A DNA stretch of 64,000 bases, from NCBI RefSeq assembly GCF_900141745.1, contig NZ_FSRM01000001.1, positions 3,596,001 through 3,660,000 on the forward strand. Reading direction: 5' to 3'. This document shows positions 18,157-27,230 of the stretch, in pieces. Within the stretch, counting starts at the first letter, position 1; each line of letters begins with the position of its first letter. This stretch comes from Paraburkholderia phenazinium (GTDB lineage Bacteria > Pseudomonadota > Gammaproteobacteria > Burkholderiales > Burkholderiaceae). Below the pieces are notes generated by a model. That model was given only the letters and a program-made list of their open reading frames with translations, did not search any database and was not told the origin of the DNA. A program made the translations under genes and the position numbers.

Positions 18157-19581
18157 ATGTCCTCACAAACGCTTTACCGGAAACTGGTCGATTCGCATAC
18201 CGTATCGATCATCGACGCGGAGCACGTTGTGCTCTACGCCGATCTGCACATCATGAACGAGTACACCAGCCCACAGGCATTCGCGGGGCTGCGTGAGAAA
18301 GGCCTGCGCGTGCGGCGTCCGCATCAGCAGATGGGTATCGTCGATCACGTGATTCCGACGCGGCCGGTGCCGGTTCGCGCGCGCACGATCGAGGTCGTCG
18401 ACGCCGCAAAACAGGCTACGAATTTCACGCGCAATTGTGCGGAGCATGGCATTCATCTGTTCGACGTCACCGATGCGATGCAAGGCATCGAGCACGTCGT
18501 GGCGCCCGAGATCGGACTGATCCGTCCCGGCATGGTCGTGCTGTGCGGCGACAGCCACACCACCACCTACGGCGCACTCGGCGCGCTCGGATTCGGCATC
18601 GGCACCTCGGAGGTCGAGCACGTGCTGGCCACGCAGACGCTCGTCTACCGCGTCGCGAAAGACATGCGTATCGTCGTGGACGGCACGCTGCAACCGGGCA
18701 CGACTTCGAAGGACGTCGTGTTGCACATCATTGCGCAGATCGGCGCGCAAGGCGCGCGCGGATACGCGGTCGAATACGCAGGAGAGGCGATAGCCGCACT
18801 GTCCGCCGAGGCGCGCATGACCCTCTGCAATATGACGGTGGAAGCCGGCGCGCGCGCCGCGTTGATCGCACCGGACCGCACGACGCTCGACTATGTCTGC
18901 AGCAAGGTACGCGATCTCGATGCGCAAACTCTAGACGCCGCGCGCTCAGCGTGGTCGCAACTGCGCTCGGATGCCGATGCGCATTTCGACGTCGAACACC
19001 GGTTCGACGCAACGCGCGTCGCGCCCTATGTCACGTGGGGCACGAGCCCGGACCAGGCGATTCCGGTCGACGGCCGCATTCCCAACGCCGACGCCACGGA
19101 CGGCTCCGGTCTCGACGTCGCGACGATGCGCAAGGCGCTCGACTACATCGGACTGCCTGGTGGCGCGCCGATCGAAGGCACGGCGATCGATCGCGTGTTT
19201 ATCGGCTCGTGTACGAATGCGCGGATCGAAGATCTGCGTGCGGTCGCCGCCGTCGTGCGAGGCCGCAAAGTAGCATCGACGGTGCGCGCGATGGTTGTGC
19301 CGGGCTCGGGCATGGTGCGTGACCAGGCGGAGCGCGAGGGCATCGCGCAGTTGCTAATAGAGGCCGGATTCGAATGGCGCCAGCCGGGCTGCTCAATGTG
19401 TCTGGCGATGAACGACGACGTGCTCGCACCGGGCGAGCGCTGCGCATCCACGACGAACCGCAATTTCGAAGGGCGCCAGGGGCGCGACAGCAAAACCCAT
19501 CTGATGAGCCCCGCGATGGCCGCCGCTGCCGCGATCGCCGGACGCATCGTCGACATTCGCAAGGAGCTGACTCATGGCTAA
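18157..19581 (+). CDS. leuC: Isopropylmalate isomerase-type dehydratase, large subunit paralogue
   Basis: 474 residues from the ATG at 18157. It has the aconitase-family [4Fe-4S] ligands, the first Cys in VFIGSCTNAR and the pair in PGCSMC, and the substrate motifs HQQMGIVDHV and GDSHTTTYGALGALGFGIG. The bacterial LeuC fold is complete. It overlaps the small subunit by 8 bp. Context (hydrolase, ACS carrier, divergent LysR) instead of leuB/leuA suggests a catabolic paralogue acting on a malate-like or citraconate-like acid; the gene name is given by homology only. Confidence 0.85.
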   Translation: MSSQTLYRKLVDSHTVSIIDAEHVVLYADLHIMNEYTSPQAFAGLREKGLRVRRPHQQMGIVDHVIPTRPVPVRARTIEVVDAAKQATNFTRNCAEHGIHLFDVTDAMQGIEHVVAPEIGLIRPGMVVLCGDSHTTTYGALGALGFGIGTSEVEHVLATQTLVYRVAKDMRIVVDGTLQPGTTSKDVVLHIIAQIGAQGARGYAVEYAGEAIAALSAEARMTLCNMTVEAGARAALIAPDRTTLDYVCSKVRDLDAQTLDAARSAWSQLRSDADAHFDVEHRFDATRVAPYVTWGTSPDQAIPVDGRIPNADATDGSGLDVATMRKALDYIGLPGGAPIEGTAIDRVFIGSCTNARIEDLRAVAAVVRGRKVASTVRAMVVPGSGMVRDQAEREGIAQLLIEAGFEWRQPGCSMCLAMNDDVLAPGERCASTTNRNFEGRQGRDSKTHLMSPAMAAAAAIAGRIVDIRKELTHG

Positions 19582-20212
19582 GCCGTTCATGATCGCGGGC
19601 ACCGCCGCCCCGCTGCCGGTCAACAACCTCGATACCGACCAGATCATGCCGAAGCAGTTTCTGCTCGGCATCGACAAATCGGGGCTCGCGCGCGGCCTGT
19701 TGCACGACCTGCGCCTCGATGCGGATGGCCATGTGCGCGAGAATTTCGTGCTGAACCGCCCCGAATACAAGGGCGCGAAAATCCTGATCGGCGGTGCGAA
19801 CTTCGGCTGCGGATCGAGCCGCGAACACGCGGTATGGGGCCTGCAGCAGGGAGGTTTCGAAGCGGTGATCGCGCCGAGCTACGGCGAGATCTTTTACTTC
19901 AACTCGACCAACAACCGTTTGCTGCTTGTCACACTGCCGCCTGAGCAGATCGAGGCGCTCGTCGCCGAACTCGAGAACGGCAGCGACAAGCACGTATCGA
20001 TCGACGTTGAGAACGAGGTCGTGCTGACGCCTTCGGGACAGCACTATCGGTTCTCGCTGCCCGCGCGCCAGAAGCAGATGCTGGTGGAGGGGCTCGATAT
20101 GATCGGCTTGACGCTGCGCGAGGAGAAGGCGATCGACGCCTTTGAGACGCGCCACTGGGCAGCGCAGCCGTGGTGCCGTATCGATCTGCCGGCGCAGCAG
20201 AATCACCATTGA
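19574..20212 (+). CDS. leuD: Isopropylmalate isomerase-type dehydratase, small subunit paralogue
   Basis: 212 residues, the normal LeuD size. Motifs are NNLDTDQIMPKQFL near the N-terminus and the substrate-recognition loop GGANFGCGSSREHAVWGL, with FYFNSTNNRLL further on. It forms the active heterodimer with the large subunit just upstream, with which it overlaps by 8 bp. As with its partner, the genetic setting points to catabolism and not to leucine synthesis, but the sequence does not settle the substrate. Confidence 0.88.
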   Translation: MAKPFMIAGTAAPLPVNNLDTDQIMPKQFLLGIDKSGLARGLLHDLRLDADGHVRENFVLNRPEYKGAKILIGGANFGCGSSREHAVWGLQQGGFEAVIAPSYGEIFYFNSTNNRLLLVTLPPEQIEALVAELENGSDKHVSIDVENEVVLTPSGQHYRFSLPARQKQMLVEGLDMIGLTLREEKAIDAFETRHWAAQPWCRIDLPAQQNHH

Positions 20213-20261
20213 ATAAGACCAGGCGCCAGGCACGCTTGATAGCGTTACATAGGAGACAAGA

Positions 20262-21572
20262 ATGAGCACCACCATAGTCCATCCGCAGGAGGACGCCGCG
20301 CTGGAGACTCGCGTCGTCAGAAAGATCTCGCGGCGCATCACGCCGTTTATCATCGTTCTGTACTTCCTGAGCTTTCTGAATCGCGTGAACGTCGGCTTCG
20401 CAGGCCTCACGATGAATCACGACATCGGCCTCACGCAGGCCATGTTCGGTGTCGGTGCGGGGATTTTCTTCGTCGGCTATATCGCTGCCGGCATGCCGTC
20501 GAATCTCGCGCTGCAACGTATCGGCGCGCGCCGTTGGATCGCACTGCTGATGGTCGCGTGGGGTGTTCTGTCGGCGGCCACGGCGTTCGTCAGCGGTCCG
20601 TACAGCTTCTATACGCTGCGCTTCGTACTCGGTCTCGCGGAAGCAGGCTTTTTCCCCGGCATCATCCTGTACCTGAGCTACTGGTTTCCGGCGCGCCATC
20701 GGGCGTTCGTCACGGCCATGTTCATGACGGCGGCGCCACTATCGAACATGATCGGCTCGCCGATCTCCGGTGCGTTGATGAGCCTCGAAGGTTTCGCCCA
20801 TCTGCACGGCTGGCAGTGGCTGTTCCTCGTCGAGGGCGCGCCAACCGTGCTGCTCGGCGTCGTCTCGTTCTTCTTCCTGACCGACCGGCCGGAGGATGCG
20901 CAGTGGCTCGCGCCCGCCGAGCGCCAATGGCTGAGCGGCGAGATGCAGCGCGAACGCGATGGCAAGGCGGCGCAGAGCAAGTCGAGCGTCTGGAGCGCGG
21001 TGAAGGATCCGCGCGTGCTGCTGCTCGCGCTCGTCTATGCGGGCACCTCGACCGGCCTGTACGCGATCGGCATCTGGGCGCCGATGATCATTCACCGCTT
21101 CGGTTTCAGCTACTTCGAACTCGGTCTCGTGAACGCGATTCCGAATCTCTTCGCGGTCGTCACGATGGTGCTGTGGGCGCGCAATTCGGATCGCACCAAC
21201 GAACGCCGCCTGCACGTCGCGATCGCGTGTCTCGCGGCCGGGATCGGGATGCTGATGTCTGGACACGCAAGCACGGTGATCGTGCTGATCGTCGGACTGT
21301 CGATCGCGAACTTCGGCATCAATGCGGCAAAGCCGCCTCTGTGGAGCATGCCGACGCAGTTCCTGTCGGGCTCCGCCGCGGCGGCGGGCATTGCGCTGAT
21401 CAATGCGATGGGCAGCCTGATCGGCGGCACGATTGGTCCGATGGTGATCGGCCGGTTGCGCGATATGAGCGGCGACTACTCGCTCGGCTTGTATTTCGTC
21501 AGCGCGACGCTGCTCGTCTCCGCGGTGCTGTCGTATCTGTTCGGTAGGCGCACGCGGCGCGGCGGCGCGTGA
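20262..21572 (+). CDS. ACS-family MFS transporter, organic anion
   Basis: 436 residues with 12 predicted membrane helices. The N-terminal RRITPFIIVLYFLSFLNRVN and the GFFPGIILYLSYWFP segment are hallmarks of the anion:cation symporter branch (tartrate, phthalate, hexuronate carriers). It follows leuD by 49 bp with a GGAGA site, as last gene of the dehalogenase-like/leuCD set. Likely it imports the hydroxy- or halo-acid that this operon degrades. Confidence 0.9.
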   Translation: MSTTIVHPQEDAALETRVVRKISRRITPFIIVLYFLSFLNRVNVGFAGLTMNHDIGLTQAMFGVGAGIFFVGYIAAGMPSNLALQRIGARRWIALLMVAWGVLSAATAFVSGPYSFYTLRFVLGLAEAGFFPGIILYLSYWFPARHRAFVTAMFMTAAPLSNMIGSPISGALMSLEGFAHLHGWQWLFLVEGAPTVLLGVVSFFFLTDRPEDAQWLAPAERQWLSGEMQRERDGKAAQSKSSVWSAVKDPRVLLLALVYAGTSTGLYAIGIWAPMIIHRFGFSYFELGLVNAIPNLFAVVTMVLWARNSDRTNERRLHVAIACLAAGIGMLMSGHASTVIVLIVGLSIANFGINAAKPPLWSMPTQFLSGSAAAAGIALINAMGSLIGGTIGPMVIGRLRDMSGDYSLGLYFVSATLLVSAVLSYLFGRRTRRGGA

Positions 21573-21658
21573 GGTCGCGGGGACTTCTTTCGCTGGCCGC
21601 TTCCGGGGTATCCTACGCAAGATCCGATTTACCGCTGTTCGATACCCCCTTCACGCGC

Positions 21659-22984
21659 ATGCAAAAGCTCATCATTCATATTGGCGCAGGCAAATGCGGC
21701 AGCTCTGCGATTCAGGCCTATCTCGGTGCCAACGCGGCATCGCTCAGAGCGCAAGGCGTACTGATTCCTGGCCTCGACCTGACGATGAACGCGAGCATCG
21801 CCGGTCAGCAAATCAACTTTTTCCTGAATCTGGTCAACGCGTCGCCGTCCGCTCAGGCTCCGCATCAGCCTACCCGGCTGGACGCGGTGTCCATCGTGCG
21901 GCGACGTCTGGCCGCACTCAAGGAAGAGATGGTCAGAAGCAATCTGCACACGCTGGTGATCAGCGCCGAGAACCTGTCCGACCAGCACGCGTTTTCGAGC
22001 CTCTTTGCGGAAGAGAAAGCACATTTCGATGTGCATATCGTTGCCTACATCCGGCGTCAGGACGAGTATCTCTCGTCTGCATGGGGGCAATGGTACGTAA
22101 AGGCTTACGAGAGTATCGACGAATACCTCGCGGCCCGTGTTCCGGTCGACGGCGACTGGTACGCCATGCTAAGCCCATGGTTGCGAGACTTCGGCCGGGA
22201 CCGGGTTCACGTCCGCCGGTTCGATCGAAAGTCCATGTACAACACAGACGTTGTCGACGATTTCATCACCATCACCGGTCTGCCTGTCGACGCAGGTCAT
22301 AAGAGAGTCGGCGTCATCAATGAAAGCAATGACGAGCGGTTGATTGCTCTGGCACACCATGTGCGGGACGAGTTCTCGTCGATCCACGACACGTCTTTCT
22401 ACGACGTCATGAACGGCGTCCTCGGCAAGGAGAACCGTCCAAAGAAATCGAAGCCTTATCTTTTCGATCGAACAACACGGCTGAGAATTCTGGATGCTTA
22501 CGCCGGGAGCAATGAAAAAGTAAAGACGACATTCTTCCCGGAGATCCCTTCCGACACTGCCCTCTTTCCGCCGCCAGGTGAAAACGATGTGCTGGATTTG
22601 AGCCCCGTCGAGAAGCTCGAACGGGAAGTGTCCATGCTGACAAGAATCGTCTATTCTCTGGCGAAGAAATTGAGTGAGCCCGCCGCCAAAGAAATTCCTG
22701 TCGCGCAGACCGTGAGTTCACCGGCCAAAGGAAATCCGGTGGTTACTCAAATCATTGGCACGATCGCCGTTCCCGGGTCCAAGGTGTTAAGAGAAGCCCT
22801 AAGCAGCCAGTGGTATGCGGAGCGGAACCAGGACGTCAGGAACGCGGGCTTCGACCCCTACTCGCATTGGTGCGATTTCGGAATGAAGGAAGGCAGGTTG
22901 CCGGCTCCGGACCTCGAGAAGCTAATGGCTGAGTTATCGGCAGAGCGAAACGCACTATCGCAGCAGAAGCCTGGGCCTGCCTAA
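21659..22984 (+). CDS. Sulfotransferase-like protein with C-terminal EGR-type repeat
   Basis: 441 residues from the ATG at 21659; the family begins at once with KLIIHIGAGKCGSSAIQAYL, a P-loop-like PAPS-binding strand-loop, so an upstream GTG that overlaps the MFS stop is less likely. A long alpha/beta core follows with VAYIRRQDEYLSS, comparable to the 3'-phosphate-binding region of sulfotransferases. After a low-complexity linker (about 340-390) comes one copy of the short module WYAERNQDVRNAGFDPYSHW then FGMKEGRLP, known from glycosyl- and methyltransferases of surface polysaccharide loci. A role in modifying a surface glycan is inferred. There is no neighbouring glycan gene. Confidence 0.65.
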   Translation: MQKLIIHIGAGKCGSSAIQAYLGANAASLRAQGVLIPGLDLTMNASIAGQQINFFLNLVNASPSAQAPHQPTRLDAVSIVRRRLAALKEEMVRSNLHTLVISAENLSDQHAFSSLFAEEKAHFDVHIVAYIRRQDEYLSSAWGQWYVKAYESIDEYLAARVPVDGDWYAMLSPWLRDFGRDRVHVRRFDRKSMYNTDVVDDFITITGLPVDAGHKRVGVINESNDERLIALAHHVRDEFSSIHDTSFYDVMNGVLGKENRPKKSKPYLFDRTTRLRILDAYAGSNEKVKTTFFPEIPSDTALFPPPGENDVLDLSPVEKLEREVSMLTRIVYSLAKKLSEPAAKEIPVAQTVSSPAKGNPVVTQIIGTIAVPGSKVLREALSSQWYAERNQDVRNAGFDPYSHWCDFGMKEGRLPAPDLEKLMAELSAERNALSQQKPGPA

Positions 22985-23046
22985 GCGGAACGCTCGCCCA
23001 ACAACGGTACATCGAATCAGCCCAGGATCGGGACAAGCGCGTTGTA

Positions 23047-24010
23047 TCAACGCATCTCCGCGCGCAGTTCCCGCACCCCTCGGCCGAGCTTGCGACGCAA
23101 CAAGGTCCGCAATGTCGCGGCGTCGGCATAGCCCACCTCGCTCGCAATGGATTCGACGTCGAAACCAATCGAAAACGAGGTGCTTCGCCCGTTCGATTCT
23201 CAGGTCCTGGAAGAACGCCATCGGCGACTTCCCGAGCACGGCCTCGGTGCGGCGCTGCAAGGTGCGTGTGCCGACGGACAATGCGCTCGCCGCATCCTGA
23301 AGCGAAAACCCCCGTGCCAGATGGTCGCGAGCCCAACGCTCGAAGCGTGCGATCAGCGGATCGGCGTGGGCAAGATAGTCCGGAATGATGTAGTGCGCCT
23401 GCGACGACCGCTTGTCGATGAGCATAAAGCGGGCGACGAACGCAGCCAGATCAGGACTGGCCTGACGCACCAGCCACAGCGCGAGATCGAGGTGGCCCAT
23501 CATGGTGCCCGCGGTCACGACGCGATCTGCTGCGACGACCATGCGCGAATCGTCCAGCGTAACTGCCGGATAGCGCTGACGGAAGAGCGGCGCCAGCGGC
23601 CACGCTGTAGTTGCCGCAACGTTGTCCAGCAGCCCGGCTTCAGCGAGGAGAAAGGTCCCGAGACACGCCGCCGCGATGCCGACGCCTTCTGCATGCCAGG
23701 CACGAAGGTACGCGATCGCGTCGCGCACGTCGGATCGTTCCAGCGCTGCAAGCAACCGCTCGGGCTGTTTGGTATTCGGCGCGGGGACCACCACCCAATC
23801 CGTCTGACCAATACTGCTCACCGGCTCGACCGCGGCGGACAACCCGAGCGCCGTACGGACCTGTCCGCCGAATCCGACGATCTTCACGTCGAAGGGCGGC
23901 GCGGCGAATCCTTGTGCCGCGGCCAGTTCGTTGGCCGTCGCGAAGGTATCCAGCAGAACCGTCAGGCCGGTGTCGAATACGCCATCAAGAGCGAATATAG
24001 CCAGTCGCAT
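23047..24010 (-). pseudogene. GlxA-type AraC regulator with a single-base frameshift
   Basis: The N-terminal DJ-1/PfpI-like domain (FALDGVFDTG, AAACLGTFLLAEAGLLD) and the first AraC helix-turn-helix (LQDAASALSVGTRTLQRR) are intact. After RAKHLV the reading frame breaks at an AAAA run on the plus strand (23172-23175). Removing one base restores the second helix-turn-helix: SIGFDVESIASEVGYADAA, then TLRTLLRRKLGRG, ending at 23047. As given, translation runs out of frame to about 22955 and the second DNA-binding motif is lost. A homopolymer indel could be a sequencing error or a real inactivation. Confidence 0.8.
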
Positions 24011-24024
24011 GTCACAAATGAACC

Positions 24025-24041
24025 CGTTAATGTCATTAGCG
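24025..24041. promoter_or_regulatory. 17-bp imperfect palindrome between GlxA remnant and MAPEG gene
   Basis: CGTTAATG-T-CATTAGCG has 7 of 8 arm positions matching around one central base. It lies 14 bp before the start of the minus-strand GlxA-like gene and about 95 bp before the MAPEG gene. The inner TAATGTCATTA is a perfect 5-1-5 repeat. It could be an operator of either neighbour; no further evidence is available. Confidence 0.4.
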
Positions 24042-24137
24042 ACTATAGCCCCTCGCAGAAGCGACGGCTAGACTGCGGAGCAATGCGGCCATGGCAATCC
24101 GATTGGCCGAACAACCGATCCGCCGGAGCACCGCTCA

Positions 24138-24545
24138 ATGAAACTCACGCCCGAACTCTATTTCCTCACGCTCGTCGCCTCGGCCACGATCCTGATGTGG
24201 ATTCCCTACACGCTCGCAAGGATCGTGACGCGCGGGTTGATTCCGACGTTGGGCAATCCCGATCCTTCGCTGCCGCCCGACCCCGCCTGGGCCGAGCGGG
24301 CACGGCGCGCTCACACCAATGCGATCGAGAACCTCGCCGTCTTCGCCCCTCTGGTGCTCACCGCAGCGCTCATCGGCGTAAGCACGCCTGCGACCGTCCT
24401 CGCTGCAAAGCTTTATCTCATCGCCCGACTTGTCCACTATTGCGTCTATGCTGCTGGGGTTCCCGTCTTGCGCACCCTCGCCTTCCTGGCCGGCGTCGTG
24501 GCGACGCTCATGTTTGCGCTCACCCTCCTCCACCATATTGCGTAG
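24138..24545 (+). CDS. MAPEG family membrane protein
   Basis: 135 residues with four hydrophobic helices. The WIPYTLARI, RARRAHTNAIENLAVFAPLV and HYCVYAAGVPVLRTLAF segments are the MAPEG (membrane-associated eicosanoid/glutathione metabolism) pattern; the RAxxNxxE segment lies in the second helix. Bacterial members may conjugate glutathione or have no known reaction. It ends 13 bp before the LysR gene on the same strand and may share its transcript. Confidence 0.88.
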   Translation: MKLTPELYFLTLVASATILMWIPYTLARIVTRGLIPTLGNPDPSLPPDPAWAERARRAHTNAIENLAVFAPLVLTAALIGVSTPATVLAAKLYLIARLVHYCVYAAGVPVLRTLAFLAGVVATLMFALTLLHHIA

Positions 24546-24558
24546 CTACGCATCCGCC

Positions 24559-25470
24559 ATGTCCGATCTGCGTAACCTGACCTTCGAACATCTTCTGAAT
24601 TACATCGCGGTAGTGGAGACCGGTTCGTTCACGCGGGCAGCAGAGCGGCGCGGCGTCGGGAAGACGACGGTCAGCGACAGCATCCAGCGGCTGGAACTCG
24701 AGCTGGGCGCCACGCTCCTTGTCAGGACGACGCGGCGTATCAGTGTGACGGAAGCAGGCGCATCGTTCTTCGAAACGTGTCGCGAGATCGTGCGTCTTGC
24801 CGAAGAGGCCATGTCCCTGGCCAGCCCTTCTCAGGATGATCTGCGCGGCACCTTGAGGGTCGCGTCTTCGGTCGAGTACAGCGCGATCGTTCTTGCTCCG
24901 GTGCTTGCGCGCATGCGAAGCGCGCATCCGCGGCTGCGCCTCGAGATCGTATCCGGGGATCGCGCTATCGATCTGATTGCGGAAGGCGTCGACGTCGCCA
25001 TCCGCCTGGGTGAACTGACTGATTCGAGCCATCGCGCGGTGCGCATCGGCGAATATTCGAAGTGGCTGGTCGCCGGTCCCGACTTTGTCGTGCGCAATGC
25101 GCTTCCTGAAGACGTTGGCGATGCGGCGAAGCTGGCCTTCGTGGGACTCTCGGTTCTCGCACAGCCGTCACGCTTCGAGTTGTGTAGCGCCGCTGGGGAT
25201 TCACGCGAGATCGAATTCGTTACCGGTCTGTTTGCCGATACTGTCTACGCGTGCCGCGCGGCAATCGCGGAAGGCGCGGGCATCGGCCTGCTGCCCGACT
25301 TCTCGGTTCGCGCGGATATTGCCGCGGGCCGGCTCGTACGTGTGTATCCAGACTGGTCAACCGCGCCCATGACGATTCATGCGTTGCTCCCCCCGGGCAG
25401 ACATACCGCGCCGAAAGTCCGGGCGTTGATCGATATGCTCAAGGATCATTCACGCGTCGCACGCAGATGA
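24559..25470 (+). CDS. LysR family regulator
   Basis: 303 residues from the ATG at 24559. The helix-turn-helix is at about residues 18-38 (GSFTRAAERRGVGKTTVSDS), followed by the substrate-binding domain. This is the short-helix group often linked to redox or transport genes. It is 13 bp behind the MAPEG gene and its 3' end overlaps the convergent cupin gene by 25 bp. The target is unknown; the cupin and MAPEG genes are the nearest candidates. Confidence 0.9.
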   Translation: MSDLRNLTFEHLLNYIAVVETGSFTRAAERRGVGKTTVSDSIQRLELELGATLLVRTTRRISVTEAGASFFETCREIVRLAEEAMSLASPSQDDLRGTLRVASSVEYSAIVLAPVLARMRSAHPRLRLEIVSGDRAIDLIAEGVDVAIRLGELTDSSHRAVRIGEYSKWLVAGPDFVVRNALPEDVGDAAKLAFVGLSVLAQPSRFELCSAAGDSREIEFVTGLFADTVYACRAAIAEGAGIGLLPDFSVRADIAAGRLVRVYPDWSTAPMTIHALLPPGRHTAPKVRALIDMLKDHSRVARR

Positions 25471-26072
25471 CCGTGACGAAGCAGGATGACCGTCGGCACT
25501 TCGGCGAATGGCGCGTGCCGGGCGCCAGGATGGAGGCGCAGCCAAGTTCCAGCCGGATAGTGTTCGTTCGCATCCCTAAGTTCTCCGCTCAACACGAATA
25601 TTTCTTCGCCACTCGGATGCGTGTGATCGTGGGTCTGCGCGCCCGGGTGAAACTCGACCAGGCTGACGTGCTGCCTGCCGCTCGCTAGCGGAGCAATATG
25701 CATCCGTGGATTGATTCCATTGCGCCACACTCGAGCTCTCGCACTCCGAACGATTGGATCACAGCGGGAAGCGGATGCTTCGCGATAGATGAGCAGACGT
25801 GCCCCACCGTCGCCCGCTTGCACGAGGGGTGCGTCGCAGCGAATGAGGAAGTCGTCGGCATTGAATGTGTGGCCGTTTATCGCAACGTTGCCTCGCAATA
25901 CATACAGATCGTGCCGCTTCCCCGCATCGAGCGTGTACGTCGCCGAGGGGCCGAAATCTACGATGCCGGCCCACTGCGATTCCGCTGCATCGGTCAGATC
26001 GGTGACCCTGCGCGTCTCTCCCGGCACCGCGTCCGGATCGATCCACTCACGTTCAATCAGTTTCGTTTGCAT
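25446..26072 (-). CDS. Bicupin protein, ChrR-like
   Basis: 208 residues from the ATG at 26072. Two cupin barrels are visible: the first around GKRHDLYVLRGNVAINGH, the second with the metal-site pattern GAQTHDHTHPSGEEIFVLSG and the downstream conserved stretch GTWLRLHPG. This matches anti-sigma-like ChrR/cupin proteins, which bind one metal per barrel; no zinc anti-sigma N-terminal domain is seen. It is convergent with the LysR gene, overlapping by 25 bp. Substrate or partner is unknown. Confidence 0.8.
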   Translation of the reverse strand: MQTKLIEREWIDPDAVPGETRRVTDLTDAAESQWAGIVDFGPSATYTLDAGKRHDLYVLRGNVAINGHTFNADDFLIRCDAPLVQAGDGGARLLIYREASASRCDPIVRSARARVWRNGINPRMHIAPLASGRQHVSLVEFHPGAQTHDHTHPSGEEIFVLSGELRDANEHYPAGTWLRLHPGARHAPFAEVPTVILLRHGHLRATRE

Positions 26073-26342
26073 GATGTGCCCCCTGGTTTGGCTGATGCGA
26101 GCGCTCACCGGCCGGTTAGCCGTCGAAGCCATTGTGCGCAATGACATCGCATGTCAGAAGGGGCCGGCGCGGCGAAACACAATCCGGGTTTGCCGGACAA
26201 TGCGCTGCCGCTGGCGGTAGCAAAGCGTGTCCAGCCTCCCCGCCATCCGGATCCTGTTAGTGCTCTTACTATGATGACGTCACTACTGCTACGGAACGGG
26301 AAATGGCCGGATAGTAGAGGAGACAACCAGGGAGGTTTCAGT

Positions 26343-27230
26343 ATGCGTATTTTTCTAACCGGCGCGACAGGCTTTATTGGCGCGACCGTGGTCCCCGAAC
26401 TCATCAAGGCTGGACATCAGGTAATCGGCATGACGCGTTCCGACGCGGGCGCTCAAGCGCTGATCGATGCGGGAGCGGAGGTGCATCGCGGAACGCTGGA
26501 GAATCCAGACACGCTTCGCAGCGGCGCGGAGAAAGCAGATGCCGTCATCCACACGGCATTCGATCACGACTTCTCCCGCTTCGTCGAGAATTGCGAAAAG
26601 GACAAACGTGCGATTGCCGCACTAGGGTCGGCGCTGGCGGGCTCCGATCGTCCTCTCGTCATTACCTCCGGAACCGGCATAGGCAGCGGTGAACATGGTG
26701 AACCGGCGACGGAAGATGTCTTCAATATCAGCCATCCTAATCCGCGCATCGCATCCGAACTGGCCGGAAACGAGCTGCTGGAAGCAGGCATCAACCTGTC
26801 GGTGGTACGACTGCCGCAGGTTCACAACCCGTACAAGCAGGGGCTTATCTCGCCGCTCGTTGCCATCGCTCGCGAGAAAGGCGTCTCCGCCTACGTGGGC
26901 GAGGGCCGCAACCGTTGGCCGGCATGCCATGTCTCCGATGTCGCGCTGCTCTACCGCCTCGCCATAGAAAAGCGCCAACCGGGCGCGCGCTATCATGCCG
27001 TCGCCGAAGAAGGCGTCAGTAGCCGTGAGATCGCCGAGGCGCTTGGACGCGGTCTGAAGTTGCCCACCGTTTCAATCTCCCCAGATGAGGCGGCGGCACA
27101 TTTTGGCTGGATGGGCATGTTCGTCGGCCTCGATATGCCGGCCTCGAGTGCCAAAACCCAGGCGCTGCTGAACTGGCACCCAACCGGTCCGACACTGATT
27201 GCCGATCTCAACGAAGCGCGATTTGTCTAG
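26343..27230 (+). CDS. NAD-dependent epimerase/dehydratase-like atypical SDR
   Basis: 295 residues. The Rossmann glycine motif is LTGATGFIGATVV at residues 5-17. The usual YxxxK of extended SDRs is replaced, as in many atypical members, with SHPNPRIASELAG in that region. It is similar to the group annotated as 3-beta-hydroxysteroid dehydrogenase or NAD-epimerase in soil bacteria. GGGAGG precedes the ATG. The 270 bp upstream has no gene. Substrate is unknown; a reductase for small carbonyl compounds is plausible. Confidence 0.85.
   Translation: MRIFLTGATGFIGATVVPELIKAGHQVIGMTRSDAGAQALIDAGAEVHRGTLENPDTLRSGAEKADAVIHTAFDHDFSRFVENCEKDKRAIAALGSALAGSDRPLVITSGTGIGSGEHGEPATEDVFNISHPNPRIASELAGNELLEAGINLSVVRLPQVHNPYKQGLISPLVAIAREKGVSAYVGEGRNRWPACHVSDVALLYRLAIEKRQPGARYHAVAEEGVSSREIAEALGRGLKLPTVSISPDEAAAHFGWMGMFVGLDMPASSAKTQALLNWHPTGPTLIADLNEARFV

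Noticed and set aside
26259..26285. TAGTG...CACTA inverted repeat and TGACGTCA before the NAD-epimerase-like gene
   Set aside because: Five-base arms far apart and an eight-base palindrome are expected by chance at this length; no second copy was seen.
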